NCBI GenBank assembly: GCA_020631735.1
Contig: CM036188.1
Span: 11,326,214-11,390,213, forward strand
Reading direction: 5' to 3'
Origin: Saccharum officinarum
Taxonomy: Eukaryota; Streptophyta; Magnoliopsida; Poales; Poaceae
DNA: 64,000 bases
Every line of letters starts with the position of its first letter. Position 1 is the stretch's first letter. The position numbers were made by a program, and so were the translations under genes. Of the stretch, positions 47,213 through 60,134 are shown in pieces. The notes beneath the pieces were generated by a model. The model was not told the DNA's origin. It worked only from the letters and a program-made list of their open reading frames with translations, and did not search any database.

Positions 47213-50082
47213 TGTAACACTCAAATTTTAGGAGTAATAAATTTTAAATAATTTAGAGAAAGGGAATTAAAATTTTAAAAAGAATTTTTGGTGTTGCATT
47301 CATGCTGTTGCATTTATTTATTTTGAGAAGTGGTTTTATTTTATTTTATTTTGATTTGGCTTGAAAAATTTTATTTGGAATAGTTTGCTAAATAAACAAA
47401 TAAAGAAAAGAAAGAAAAAAAAACAACTTACCTTCTTACCTGATTGGCCCGGCAGCCCAGCTGACCGACGGCCCGAGTTCTTTTCCGCGCGAGCCACTGG
47501 GTGGGCCGGCCCAGCGCCGCATCGGCCCAGCAGACGAGCAGACGAGCAGCCCGAGCCAGCCGAGCCAGCAGTCGCGCCCCTCCCTCCTTTCTTCCGCTGA
47601 CAAGTGGGTCCCGGCTGTCGGATGCTTCTCCCATCTCCCGTAACCGAGCCGGTCACGAATTCCATCTTCGAACCGCAACCGAATCCGTGAATCAAGGGGG
47701 TCCCTTTCCAAATTGATCACGTCACTATCCTATATAAGCTAGAACCGCACCTTCCTTACCCTTTTTATTTGGATTTTGGGTTGTAGTTTCCCTTGCCGCG
47801 CCTTTGAACCCTAGAAGCCGCGGTGGGGGCGAATTCGTCGGCTACTTCGCGTTCTAGTCGCTGTAAGTTGCTCTATTAGCTTTACTTCGTTGTTGTGACT
47901 CAATTTGTGCTATCAATTTTGAAGTTAAGGTCGTGTTGTGTTCTTACCGTGTGAAGGAGCTAAGCCGCCCACCTTTTGGAGCCGCCCGTCGTTCCCGTGC
48001 CGTGATTGACCGTCTTGGAGCCCTAGGTGAGATCGCATTGAGCTTCCCGTTCGATTGGTACCAACCGCGCATCTTTTGGTGAAGTCTAGGGCGGGTTTGG
48101 CATGTCCGGCGAGCCGCCGGCCATGGCGCCACCGTGGGGTTGGGGCGGGGCGGCGGAAGCGCCGCCGGTCTCCTCTGGAAGAAACGTGGGCCGTCCGATC
48201 TTGGATAAGCGGCCAAGATTAGAACTTACCTCTTCGCGTGGCAAAATTCTTAAAGAGCCCCTTAGTTTTTCAGAATTTAACCCGCCGTCCATAGCGTAAA
48301 ACTGAAAGTACGTTTTTGCGTTTTGAAAGCGTATTCTCTCCCGGTTAAGTCAAAACTACGTTTTCAGATATTTACAGTTTTGCCACTAGGACTGTTTTGG
48401 TCATAAAATCTTCGTTTTAACTCCGATTTGATCCGTTCAAGTTGCGTTAGGTTTGTATTTGCGAGCTCTACATGTTAGTGTAGCTGTACAGTAGGTTTGG
48501 AAAGTTTAATTTTCGAGTTTATATTAAAATAATTATTTATCTATAGGAAATCTTAGAAAATTCATAACTTTCACGTTTTAAATCCGAATTTTGTGATCTT
48601 TACGTCTGTGTGATCGTAGTAACATGTAGAAGAGTTTTACAAACTTTTTATACTGTTTTGCTGCTGTTTGTGTACTGTTTTAATTATGTCTCTTTGTTTG
48701 CTTAGTGTATGGTTGCTCGGATGATTGTGTGTTGGTGCTTGATGATCGAGTATAGACGGTGAGCAGTTTCTTGACGATCAAGAGTATTATTTTGAGCTAG
48801 ACCAGCAGTATCATCAGGAAAGCTTTGATTAAGGCAAGTATAACATGGGACCGTCCTTGTTACCTATTCACTGAAATTATTATACATATGCATGTGTCTT
48901 CCTTGACAACCATAGAGATTATAACTTAGCTATCGAAATCTTGTTTCCTTGTCAACCTTTGGGATGCATTTGGGTAGCTATTGCTAGTGCTTAATTATGA
49001 ACAATGATCTTGTAATTTGACTGATGGATTAAGCAACCAACCATTAAGACGATTTTATTACTGTTGAAAAGGGGGCTAGAGCAAGGGTTATATTGTTGCT
49101 CTAGTTTCTCTCCGTAAGGACTTACCTGTAAGTGATAACCGGGACATACAGTACAGCTGTGAGGGCTATATGGCTCTGGCTCTAGTTGTTCAAGAGACCT
49201 TTTCTAGCTTGTTAGAGGTTACCTTAAATGGCGTAAGAATGGCTTGCCACGTTGGGTGTAGTGCGAGCCCCTGGCCTAGTGTGTATAGGCTGCGGTTATT
49301 GTGCCACAGGGAAGGGGGTTCTACATCTGCCTGCCGAGTGAATCTAATGGCCCTAACTTGTTAGACGAACTTTTGAATGGCTTTATATGGTCTCTGATGT
49401 TTTGGGCCTTGCAAACCCATGCATTTGGAAATCATGACTCACAGTGAAAGTGTACACCTCTGCGCAGAGTTAAAAACTGGTATACTAGCCGTGCTCACGG
49501 ATACGAGCGGCCTTAGGGATTCTTACAGAATAGTTGATCACCATTGTTATATCATGCTTAATTATTGTTGATTATTATTATGCTCATGTTAATGCTATTC
49601 ATTATCCTTATTACAATTGATCATTGATTCATTAATGGGATTTGGATTACCTTGATGCTACTCAATTGCTAATTATATGATGATTAAAAGTTAAACGCAG
49701 ATAAACAATGTCTAGCCTTTTTGAGCCTCATGAACCCTGTGTTATACTTGTTGAGTTCGACATGGACTCACTCTTGCTATTTCCCCAACACTCCAGTGTG
49801 TAATAAGATGCTACTCGGAAAAAGGACAAAGGTGTAGTGGAGTTTCCAGAAGACTAGTAGAAGTGCTAGGCATATGTTACCCCCAGTCAGCCGTCCCTGA
49901 GAAGAATGGAGCCCGAAGTTTAGTCACCGTTCCGCGATACTCTGATGTAAGTGTTAATATAGCTATGTATACGTTATATAATATCATTGTTTCTGATACT
50001 TTTTCATTCTGGCATATGTATGGACTTCCTGGGCACACATATGATTAGCCTGGTTTTGTTCTTTAGAAAACCGGGTATGACA
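47213..50082 (+). repeat. 3' LTR of element A (2.87 kb)
   Basis: TGTAACACTC...CCGGGTATGACA. Nearly identical to 3313-6175 in inverse orientation, including long identical GC-rich stretches (48080-48300 versus 5090-5310). Differences include a few base changes and a short ACGAGCAG repeat difference near 47535. It ends at gene G with the duplication GCGGG (50083-50087). Confidence 0.95.
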
Positions 50083-50353
50083 GCGGGGTTGGTGGGCCAG
50101 CGAGGAGGTTCCTCATGTTAAGGCAGCGGATGACGCAGCTGGCCTCGGTGACCAGGTGGCCTAGGCAGGTGGTGCTCATGCCCTGTAGGCGGGAGATAAC
50201 CTGGTTGGTGGCCCGATCAAAACAGAGCAGGAGCGCCACGGCGTTCCGTGCCACCTGCGGGTGGCAGGCGCAATCGCTGATCAAGCGCTCGTATACGGCG
50301 TGGGCAAAGGTGTAGCGGTACAGGACGTCACGGACGGTGGTGACAGCGGCCAT
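50083..50353 (-). pseudogene. gene G, 5' half, interrupted by element A
   Basis: Starts MAAVTTVRDVLYRYTFAHAV with ATG at 50353, continues YERLISDCACHPQVARNAVA and VISRLQGMSTTCLGHLVTEA, and ends AGPPTP at the LTR. The 271 nt are 90 codons plus one base. Adding the base to 6181-6182 gives CTC, and the frame continues LLSALCQDSRMDDPLFF without a break. The N-terminal region, rich in conserved hydrophobics, cysteines and histidines, is not one I can assign; the C-terminal half is RRM-like. With its promoter on this side, a truncated transcript could still run into the LTR and end soon after in GYDRVF-like codons, an altered tail. Confidence 0.85.
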
Positions 50354-50475
50354 TGGTGAAGGGTGGAACTAAGCAAGCAAGAAATCTAGCTATAGATAGC
50401 TAGTAGTTATTGAACTAATGATCGAAGAGCTGATGGATGGGTTGGTTGATGGAAGGGAAGTCTGCAGGCCGGGGA

Positions 50476-50483
50476 TTTATATA
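50476..50483 (-). promoter_or_regulatory. TATA box of gene G
   Basis: The minus strand reads CCTATATAAATCCCC about 125 bp before the ATG at 50353; normal spacing for a plant core promoter. Confidence 0.7.
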
Positions 50484-50539
50484 GGCCAAGGGGAAGCTCT
50501 GAAACTAGAACACCGGCCTGCAGGTAGCCTCCTGATATA

Positions 50540-53500
50540 GCAATATACGCTTGTATATCAATAGACATCTCCCGTCCATACTGTTTAGTTTAGATGACAA
50601 TGATTACTGGCTAAATTTGCTATTTACTGCCTGGCTACTTCGCTTCAATTTTGGGACTATAGTAATTCTTGAAAATCCCCGTTTCAGATCTTCTTTTGGG
50701 CTTTGGCTATGCCTTCTACTGCATACTTTCTTGGCATGTAGTCAATGCTTACCAAAAATTATCGACGACTGAACTTAGTCATAGAAATATATATAGGGTA
50801 ATAATTAATCCATTCCAAGCCCATTATCAGGTACAACTGATACGTTAACCAGCTAGTAGCTTTAATTTGCTACTCTGCATTCACAAGTATTTATTTATTT
50901 CATGCCTTACAAACACATGTAGCTATTATATGCACTGCCATCAATCCAAGCCACATATTATACAGAACTTAATCAACATTCACAAGCCATTCCAATTTTG
51001 AATTGGATGATGAGATCAAGTCCGCAAATGGATGGCACTGATCCCTAGGCCAGTTGACTATGATGAACTTATCATTGGTTGTATCAATTTTTTTTTCTTT
51101 TCCACATTCTTACCAGGGGCCCTAAGAAACACAAAATAAATGTATAAGCTTAGAGAGGTCCTTGACACAACCGTGTCCATCTCCAATCTATGTATCCTGC
51201 CGCTGAATCATTAAGGGGACGATGAACAGAACGAAGACGGTAGAAGCGAGAATTTGTTTCGAACCTAGAAACATGACTTAGAACCTTAGCAAGTCAAAAG
51301 AGACAACAACCTATAATTTCAAACAACACACAAGGAAACCTTTCAGTGATCATTACCAATCTTCTTATATTGGGAAAAAAAGAATACAAAAACTCCAACA
51401 CTAGTTTATCTAACTCAACCAAAAGGATGGCGCAAAATCAAATCTACAAAAGTATTCAGTGGACAAAGGAATAACTTGCTACCTTGTCAGATACCTAGTT
51501 AGAGCTGAGAATACCTTGAAACATGCTGAAAATCTTAATCATCCGCCAAGTTGTAATACCCATGGAGAGGAACCTCTTAAAGTAGAATTATTGGAGATGC
51601 TCTGTAGATCGATGATGAATATGGCGAGTTCCCATCCCTCCCTATCGCTGGGGAGGTCACTGGATCTAGAGGAAGAACAAAGACTAATGTCAGGTAGCTA
51701 GGACCTGAGTCACGAGAGCCATCGCGTTAAGGAGTGGAACAAAGACATTGGTTCTTGGCATAGGTCGATTCTTATATATAGGTCACATCTTTGTAACGGC
51801 AATGACCGTTACGTTTTATCAATTTGTGCCTATATTGATGTCCTCTTAGCAAAGGACCCAACATTAACAAAGGCAGCATAAAATCCGCCGATGCAAATAA
51901 AGGAATAAAAATATCCAACATAGTTAGACAAAGACATATCTTCCTAGCTAGTATGCAAATATCATTACCTAGCTAGAAATTTGGAAACCTAAACATTTGC
52001 CACGTCTTTACCATGGAAGGAAAACTCACAAAGAAGAGATGATTTGGACACTAAGACTAGCATAGCTATTAGACATATGAATATGACAATTCTCCCCTCT
52101 TCACCACCAGTGAGGTCAGCAAATCCTAAGGAGGGAGACCAATATATGAGTTGGTTGAGACCCAAGTCATGAGAGCCGTCACATCAAGGTGTAGCATTAC
52201 AATTTTTTATTCTAATTGGCTGATACTTATATATGTTTTATCTTTATAACCACAATTGCCATCTCTTAACAATCTTTGTCCAGCGTCCTAGTCCTCAAGG
52301 CAATGTATTGATTTATTGAAGGTGCAATTGTTGATATGTTGCAATTCTTGTATTCTTACCTAAGGAATCTCTTAGGAATCTTGTTAACTTGTTATCATTG
52401 AATAAATAACACCCATGATGGAACCATAAAATAGATAGTGCAAGCTTGACGTGTATGGTATGTGTCAGGATTAATCACCAGTAGTATTAATGGCACTCCC
52501 GAGTGTAAGCATTCTTTTCCTTCTTCTTGAATCTCAAGTTTGATCCTACAAATAGACGGAAAAAATGTTAAGTATAATTGCTCACTTGTGCGTCTTGATC
52601 ATGGTATTTAGGGAAGGGGTATGAAGAAAACCAAAGGCACATTTGAGTGTCCAAGAATGCCACCCTTTGTTGTGGGTTGTGATGATTCCATGTTGATTTC
52701 TCTATGTGAAAGATTCCCTCACGTTGGTTTTACAAATAGATAGAACCAATCTAGGGATGCCAGGCTAGGATATGCAACTAAATACAACAACTATACAGGT
52801 TATAACAACTCAGCATCTCCTGACCCTAACAAACCCTAAAGACTATTATACAGATTTATGTAGATAAGGTTATCTAATTAATAAGGGACACCAAGAGCCA
52901 AATTAGACTTAGACCTCTAACACCAACCTAGAGATATGTTATCAAATATAGCAAGGACAATGAGATTAAGCTTTTCACAATTGATCATTTCCTCACTCTT
53001 AGTGGTAGAGAAAATAGTCTACAAGCAACTACTTTTCTTGTTGAGGAGACTTTTAGCAATTTTTCTCTTTGTAGAGGCTCTCTCTAGTATCTTGTATATC
53101 TCGGTGGTTAAAAAACTTCTCTTTCACGACCATCATCAACATGAACTCCTCTATAGACATCCTCCATGACTTCATTAGTGTTATAGGATTCTTGGACTTG
53201 TCATCAGAGAATTTAAATTCCTCCAAAGCTACAAGTTCTAACAATTCCTCATTAGAATACCACCAAACCATAATTTAGCTCCTTTAGGTACATGACCTAA
53301 ACCCTAAACTCCTATAGAAATATTTCATTTCATGTAGTTTATGTAGTTGCATTTTCTAGTGCTTTTATATTTTGTGCTAGAGAACGACACTTTTGCATGT
53401 CTCCTAGGACTCCATGACAAAAGATTAGGCCTTAAGACAACATTATACCCTCATGTACATCGACGATCATCGAAACATCCATTCTAATCAGCATTAGAAA

Positions 53501-53740
53501 ATGCACTAGCAAGTAATGAGGATTGAAGAGGACTTACTAAGTTTTAGTCTCATCTATATAGTACATTTTAAATATCTGATGATTCTCTTGATTGCTACCC
53601 AATGTCATATTCTTGGAGTTGATAAATTAAACCTTATTAACTGCAAAGGAAATATGTGGTTCTATCAAAACCCTCATATACTTAGTAGAATAATTAGAGC
53701 CAAGGAGAGAACACTCATACAATTATGAAATGGTGGAGCA
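50540..53740. other. upstream of gene G and unclassified AT-rich sequence
   Basis: No gene is recognised. Two diverged related blocks are visible at about 51640-51840 and 52090-52270 (GAGAGCCATCGCGTTAAGG versus GAGAGCCGTCACATCAAGG; TCTTATATATAGG versus ACTTATATATG), showing an old tandem duplication within a degenerate repeat. Remaining frames are short. Confidence 0.4.
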
Positions 53741-55294
53741 ATGGATATGGAAATATATCATGTATGGATATAGTGACCTGCGTCTCATAAGAACCTAGAA
53801 AATGATGTTGTACCCTAGCCCTCTTGAAGGAGGAGATGTAGCGATGGTAATGGTGGGAGTGGCTTTGGTTGTAGAGGACTTTGGTTGCTGGGAAACCTAG
53901 ACAACATTTTTCATGTTGTTACCCTGAAAGATAGGGCTCGATCTTGATTCCCTGTGATAAGCTTGTGAGTAGAAGCGGAAGAGGAGCTCCTAGGCATATG
54001 GGAGGAGATGGATAGATGAGCCATGGATACATAGTTGGTTGTCCACCTCAACATCAACATGGGCTGGAGATATCTGATGAGGCCCAATATGCATATTATG
54101 TTCGAGTCCATCTTGGACTCTAGGAGCAGTCTGTACTAAAACGGATGCCCAGGACCCATACAAACTCCATTTTTGTGTTCTACCTATGCATAGAAAGATA
54201 AAAAGATAACCTAACCAATGGTGTTGGCTTCATATCAAAATTCTTTCATAATCAAAGGGAATCATTGAAACAAGTGGATGTCCATAATCTGTTAGAATGC
54301 TACATCACCATCATTTAGGCCATTGGACCTTGCAATGTGTCATGACTCCTTAGGGATGCGAATAGGGGATCCTTGGCCTCCCCTTAGACTATATATTCAA
54401 TAGTTGTCGCCTAAGTTAGAGTTTTTGTTTTGCTTTATATCAATTTGTCTTCAAACAATCATCTTCATCAGCTTGTGAGACCCCACATTCAAGTGCTTAA
54501 TCATTCATATGCAATTATCACATCAATTGAGTTGTGTTCTTTCGAGTTCTTGCTTGTGTTCTTTGATTATCTTGTAGGGATTAGCCTTCTTGGCGAGGTC
54601 AATTAGATTATGACACTGTTTATAACAAGAGGAGACGTGGTGCTAAGGTTGCAGGGTTTAGGTCTTTTAATCTAAAGCCAGATCCATGATTCAAAAAATG
54701 CATGTTGCATTTCCATGAAACCTTGAAGCACAAAAGGGTGCTTCAGATCAAAAGCAAGGAGAATTCATCAGCTCACTTGATGAACGCAAGACTCTCTAAT
54801 GAGGGGCCACTATTGGGTGTTGATACACCTAGCTCGGGACCCCCTTTCACATGCCTCACCGGACTAGGCCGAATACTTTGGAACCTCTCATTTTGCACAG
54901 AACTAGAGACGACACACGGTGGATATGCCAAGAAGACCCTTCGCCAAGAACATACGGAAACAGGCGATGGCAAAAGGATTGAAGTAGAGAGCTTATGTTC
55001 GAGGTGATCCGGGGTGAAGGTCATGGAGAAGACGCCTTGGCAAAGGGACAAGTGGAAGGGAGCCTCATTTTAGGAGTTATCAAATCTGGCTTGGACTTTG
55101 TAGCAAAGTGGACCGTAATGCCCACAATAGGGGAATATTCTTGACATCTAGGTTTGGTAGGGGGCATTACGGTCCTCTCGATGTAAATAGACCCTATAAA
55201 TAGTGCTCCTTAATGAATAAAGAAGGAGGAGGATGAATTTTTGAATGATCCACTACTTGCTTCTTCCTTTGCTTTTCATTTCGTCATTGGTAGT
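53741..55294 (+). repeat. possible LTR-like sequence interrupted by element C
   Basis: At 55193-55230 there is CCTATAAATAGTGCTCC followed by AATAAAG, a core promoter and polyadenylation signal in close succession as in the U3-R region of an LTR. Sequence from about 54380 onward also looks LTR-like. Element C begins at 55295 after GTAGT (55290-55294); the other half would lie beyond the window. Confidence 0.35.
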
Positions 55295-57975
55295 TGTCAC
55301 ACCCATTTAACGACCAAATGGAGTGCATACTCTTATGTGTGCCTAGAGATCAATCACACATAAGTTAACAAATTATAAAGGAAGTATCATCACAAATGTT
55401 ATTACATCACGATTATTAGCACATAGTCTTTACACAAATGTAGCAGAAATAAAAATATAAAACTCTCGTGGTAGCTCCAATCATAGGCACATTGACTGGT
55501 TGACTGCAAGTCTAGTAATCTTCAGGAAAGTAGGAGTAGTAGTCACTATTTGCACCATCTGTTACCCATCTGAGATTTTTATCCAAGTAAGAAAAATAAA
55601 CAAGCGTAAGTACATCTCGTACTCAACAAGTGTAACATGGGGTTCATGAGGCTCAAAGGCATGACATTGGTTTATCAGCATGTAGCTTTTAATTGGCATT
55701 ATTTTAGCATGTCAATAATATCAAAATGTCTCAATGTAAACAATAAACATATGATCCATGTGAAATGAATAACGAATAGCAAAAACATATTCATTATTAA
55801 TGATCCAATATTCCATAAGGGTCCAAGGCCACTCGTGACCGTGAGCTCGGCTGATATACCAGTTTTACACTCTGCAGAGGTTGTACACTTTCACTATGAG
55901 TCATGTCGCCCATATGCCCGGGTTAATTACTCCCAAAACACTTCCAAGGTGAGCAGGTAGGGGAACACTATGAAGTCTTTCGAAGGTTCGTCTAACAAGT
56001 TAGGGCTATTAGATTCACTTGGCAAACAGATGTAGAGCCCCCCTTCTAAATGGCATAATAACACGCAGCCTATACACATGAGGACAGAGGCCGCACTATA
56101 CCCGATTCGTCAAGTCATTCTTACGTCAAAAAGGTTACCACTAACAAGCTAGAAAAGGTCCTTCCATATGACTAAAGCCAGAGCCATATAGCCCTCACAG
56201 TTGTACTATAAGTCCCGGATGTTCGCTTACAGATAAGTCCTTAAGGAGAGTAACTAGAGCACCAAAAATAACCCCATGCTCTAGTCCCCTTTAAACAGTA
56301 ATAAAAAGTCATCTTTTAATGTTTATTGCATATTCCATTAGTCAAATTATATGATCATAGTTCATGTTAAGCACTAGCAATACTACTCCATGCAATATAG
56401 CATAATGATATTATTTGCTTAATATGAATAGGACAACAAGGATAATCCCATGCTATACTTGCCTTGCTCAAACTGGTCCTGATGATCTTGCTCGTAGAAA
56501 AACTCCTGATCCCCAACGAATTGCTCACCGTCTATACTTGATCAACAATAGCAACAACATTCATCCAGAAACAATCATGCATAGACAAACAAGACTATAA
56601 TTAGAATAGTACATCAATAGTAATAAAATAAGATAAAAAGTCTTTAAAACGAATCTACAACTCGCTAGGATCACATAGACGCAAAGATCACAAAAAACGG
56701 AGCTAAAACGATGAAGTTTTGAATTTACAAAGATTTCCTATAGAAAAATAATTACTTTAATTCAAACTCGAAAATAAAATGTCACAAACCTACTGTATAG
56801 TACTACTAACATGTAGAGCTCGCAAATATGAACCTAACGCAATTTGAACAGGTCAAATCGGAGTTAAAACAGAGATTTTAGGACTAAAACAAGATTAGTG
56901 GCAAAACTATAAATATCAGAAAATGTATTCTTGAATTACCGAGACCAAATATGCTTTCAAAAGAATAAAACATGATGCGGGAATGCGCCTTGGACTATGG
57001 GTTATATTATGCAAAACCGTAGGGACTCTTTAGCAAAATAAACAGGCGAAGCGGTATCTTCTAATTTTGGTCGTTAGATTTAAAACGGACGGCTCAGATT
57101 GAATTGGGGAAAACGGGCGGCGGCGCTCGGGCCGGAGCAGTGGCCCGACGGCGTTCCGCGGCGGCGCCATTGCCAGAGATAGCTATCTCACGCTATAGAG
57201 CATTACCTCGCGAAAGATATACACCAGCGGGTAGAGCATACCAAGGCGAACTCACCACGAGCAAAAACGACCCCGATGAGGAATCGAGAGAGGCGTGCGG
57301 CTTGGAGAAACAGACGGTGGCGACGAGATAGGGCTCCTAGCTCGTGGTGGCGTCTCAGGAGCTCGACTAATGCTACAAAAAGATTGGTTGGAGGCGGCTG
57401 TGCGTGACAGCCTTGGTTTTATAGCCCGGAGGTGCTATAAGTAAGGAAGGAGGAAGATTTCGGAGATGGATTCAGTCGGTGGAAGCAAGGAAAGGAATCC
57501 GATGCCGGCGTGGGGAGGAAGAAGGAAACCCTGACACATGGGCCCGCGGCGTCAGCGATGGCAGAGAGAGGCAAGCGGCGCGCGAGCTGGGCCAGCGGCG
57601 CTCGCTAGGCTTGGCCCAAAGCGGGACGCGGGGGGGGGGGGGAAGAAGGAAACAGGCCGCGCATGGGGAAACGGACGCGGGCGATCGATGGCTACTGGGC
57701 TGAGCTGGGCTAAAAGCAGAGAAGAGAAAAATTTCCTTTTCTTTTTCTTTTCACAACATTTTCCAAAAGATTTTGAATCCTCTTTTAAATTTGAATCAAA
57801 CCACTCAATACAAAAATTCAAATGCAACAGCATGAGTGCATAAACATATTCCTACCCTTGTATTTGATTTTAAGTTAATAAAAATTATTATTATTCTAAG
57901 TTTGTATGTTCACAAAATTGCATAAAAAATCATATTTACCTATTTTTAAATATCCCAAAATTTTAGGGTGTTACA
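55295..57975 (-). repeat. 3' LTR of element C (2.68 kb)
   Basis: On the minus strand TGTAACACCCTAAAATTTTG at 57975 to GGGTGTGACA at 55295. It shares the family blocks with the other LTRs (GAGGGCTATATGGCTCTGGC near 56185, CTCTGCAGAG near 55872). It contains a run of 13 G at 57630-57642. GC-rich open frames at 57104-57843 are LTR leader sequence. Confidence 0.92.
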
Positions 57976-57991
57976 GTTCTACCCCCCTTAA
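57976..57991 (-). other. polypurine tract of element C
   Basis: The minus strand reads TTAAGGGGGGTAGAAC just before the 3' LTR. Confidence 0.9.
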
Positions 57992-58022
57992 GATGAATCT
58001 CTTCCCGAGATTCGACTGGTGC

Positions 58023-59093
58023 TTACTCGAATAGTTGCGGGTAGGTTTTCCTCAGATCCTATTCTCTCTCCCAGGTGGCCTCATCCGCAGTGTACCGATT
58101 CCACTGAACCTTACACATCTTGATAGTTTGACTCCTCGTGACTCTTTCAGCAGTCTCTAAAATTCTAACTGGAAACTCTTCATATGTGAGGTCCTCTTTA
58201 ACAGTGAGCTCCTCTAACGGAATCTGCTCTTTTGGTACTCACAAACATTTCTTAAGTTGAGACACGTGAAACACATTATGTACGCCTGCCAAACTCTCAG
58301 GTAATTCTAACTGATACGCCACCTCACCACGTCTCTCTATGATCTTGAAAGGTCCAATATACCTTGGTGCCAATTTTCCCTTCATGTTGAACCTTTTCAC
58401 ACTCCTCATTGGCGATACTTTCAAGTAGACATAATCCCCTACTTCAAAAGTCAACTCTCTCCTCCGAGTATCAGCATAACTTTTCTGTCGGGACTGGGCT
58501 ATTTTTAGATTATCTCTAATCATTCTTACTTTCTTTTCAGCATCCTTGAGTACATCAGGCCCAAACACTTGACTTTCCCCTGTCTGATTCCAGAACAACG
58601 GGGTTCTACACTTTCGTCCATACAGAGCCTCAAACGGTGCCATCTGAAGACTCTTCTGATAACTATTGTTATAAGAGAACTCTGCATAAGGCAAACTCTT
58701 ATCCTAACTAGTACCATATTGTAAAGCACAAGCTCTCAACATATCTTCCAATATCTGATTAATTCTCTCCGTCTGTCCATCTGTCTGTGGATGGTAGGCT
58801 GTACTAAAGTTCAGCTTGGTTCCTAGTGATTCATGTATCTTTTGCCAATAATGAGATGTAAACTAGGTACCCCGATCAGACACAATTTTCTTAGGAACTC
58901 CATGTAGACTCACTATTCTTTCCATATACAATTCTGCCAACCTTGCACTGTTATATGTAGTCTTAACTAGCAGAAAATGAGCAACCTTTGTTAGATGATC
59001 TACTATTACCCAAATGGAATCATATCCTCGCTGAGTACGTGGTAACCCAACTATGAAATCCATACCAACTTCTTCCCATTTCCATTCGGGTAT
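58023..59093 (-). pseudogene. element C integrase core, linker and chromodomain
   Basis: After the stop at 59094 the frame continues with EWKWEEVGMDFIVGLPRTQR (first catalytic Asp), ERIVSLHGVPKKIVSDRGT (second Asp) followed by TAG, then the region of the catalytic Glu (ILEDML), another TAG at about 58705, PYAEFSYNNSYQKSLQMAPF, LAPRYIGPFKIIERRG and VHNVFHVSQLKKCL followed by TGA at 58239, and the chromodomain ending TYPQLFE at 58025. Compared with element B the stops replace CAG (Q), TGG (W) and probably CGA/CGG (R). Confidence 0.9.
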
Positions 59094-60134
59094 CTACATA
59101 GGCTGTAACAATCCTACAGGTCTCTGATGTTCAGCTTTCACCCTTTGACAAGTGTCACACAAAGCAACATATTCAGCAACATCTCTTTTTAAGCCATACC
59201 ACCAATATTTCTCTCTCAGATCCAGATACGTCTTAGTACTCCCAGGATGTATGGAATAAGCTGACTCATGAGCTTCACTCAGAATTGCCTCTCTGATAGT
59301 CTTATCCTCCGGCACACACAACCTTTTTCCAAACCATACCGTACCATTATCATCCTTATGGAATCCTAGTGATTTACCCTTCACTATATTCTCCGCTATC
59401 TCTCTCAATTTTGCATCTTTCATCTGACTCTTGCGTATTTCTTGCTCCAGACTAGGTTCTAGTACCAATTCTACTGCATTGGTGGTAAACCCTAAGTTTA
59501 GATGCTCACATTCATCACACAACTCTCTTAGCATAGGCATTACTTGCACTTTATTAGCGTAGCTTTTCCTACTAAGAGCATCAGCAACGACGTTGGCCTT
59601 TCCTGGGTGATAATGCACCTCCAGATCATAGTCCTTTATCAATTCCAACCATCTACGCTGCCTCAAGTTCAGATCTGATTGAGTGAAGATATACTTCAGA
59701 CTCTTGTGATCAGTGTATATATCACTCTTATGTCTAATCAAATAGTGTCTCCATATCTTTAGTGCATGAACCACTGCAGCTAATTCCAAGTCATGAGTAG
59801 GATAATTTAATTCATGCTTTCTCAACTGTCTCGATGCATATGCCACAACTCTACCTTCTTGCATAAGAACACATCCTAAACCCAAGCGAGATGCATCACA
59901 GTAGATAGAGAAGTGTTTACTCAGATCTGGCAAAACTAATACTGGTGCAGTGGTCAATCTTTTCTTCAATTCCTCAAAATTATCCTGACACTTCTCAGAC
60001 CACATAAACTTAGCATTCTTCTCCAACAGTGCAGTCATTGGCTTCGCAAGCTTAGAAAATCCCTCTATAAATCTCCTGTAATAGTCTGCTAATCCTAAGA
60101 AACTACAGATCTCACTTACATTGGTTGGTGGCTT
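59094..60134 (-). pseudogene. element C RNase H and integrase zinc-binding domain
   Basis: From the TAG at 60135 the sequence runs through the RT thumb ([16 protein letters not shown]), then RNase H with its acidic residues in [16 protein letters not shown] and [10 protein letters not shown], the [15 protein letters not shown] motif, and the integrase HHCC region [10 protein letters not shown] ... [14 protein letters not shown]. The frame from 60038 to 59094 is open for 314 codons. RNase H removes the RNA template after reverse transcription; this domain looks intact here. Confidence 0.92.

Noticed and set aside
57104..57843. Open frames in the 3' LTR of element C
   Set aside because: GC-rich LTR leader, comparable to the frames in the other LTRs.
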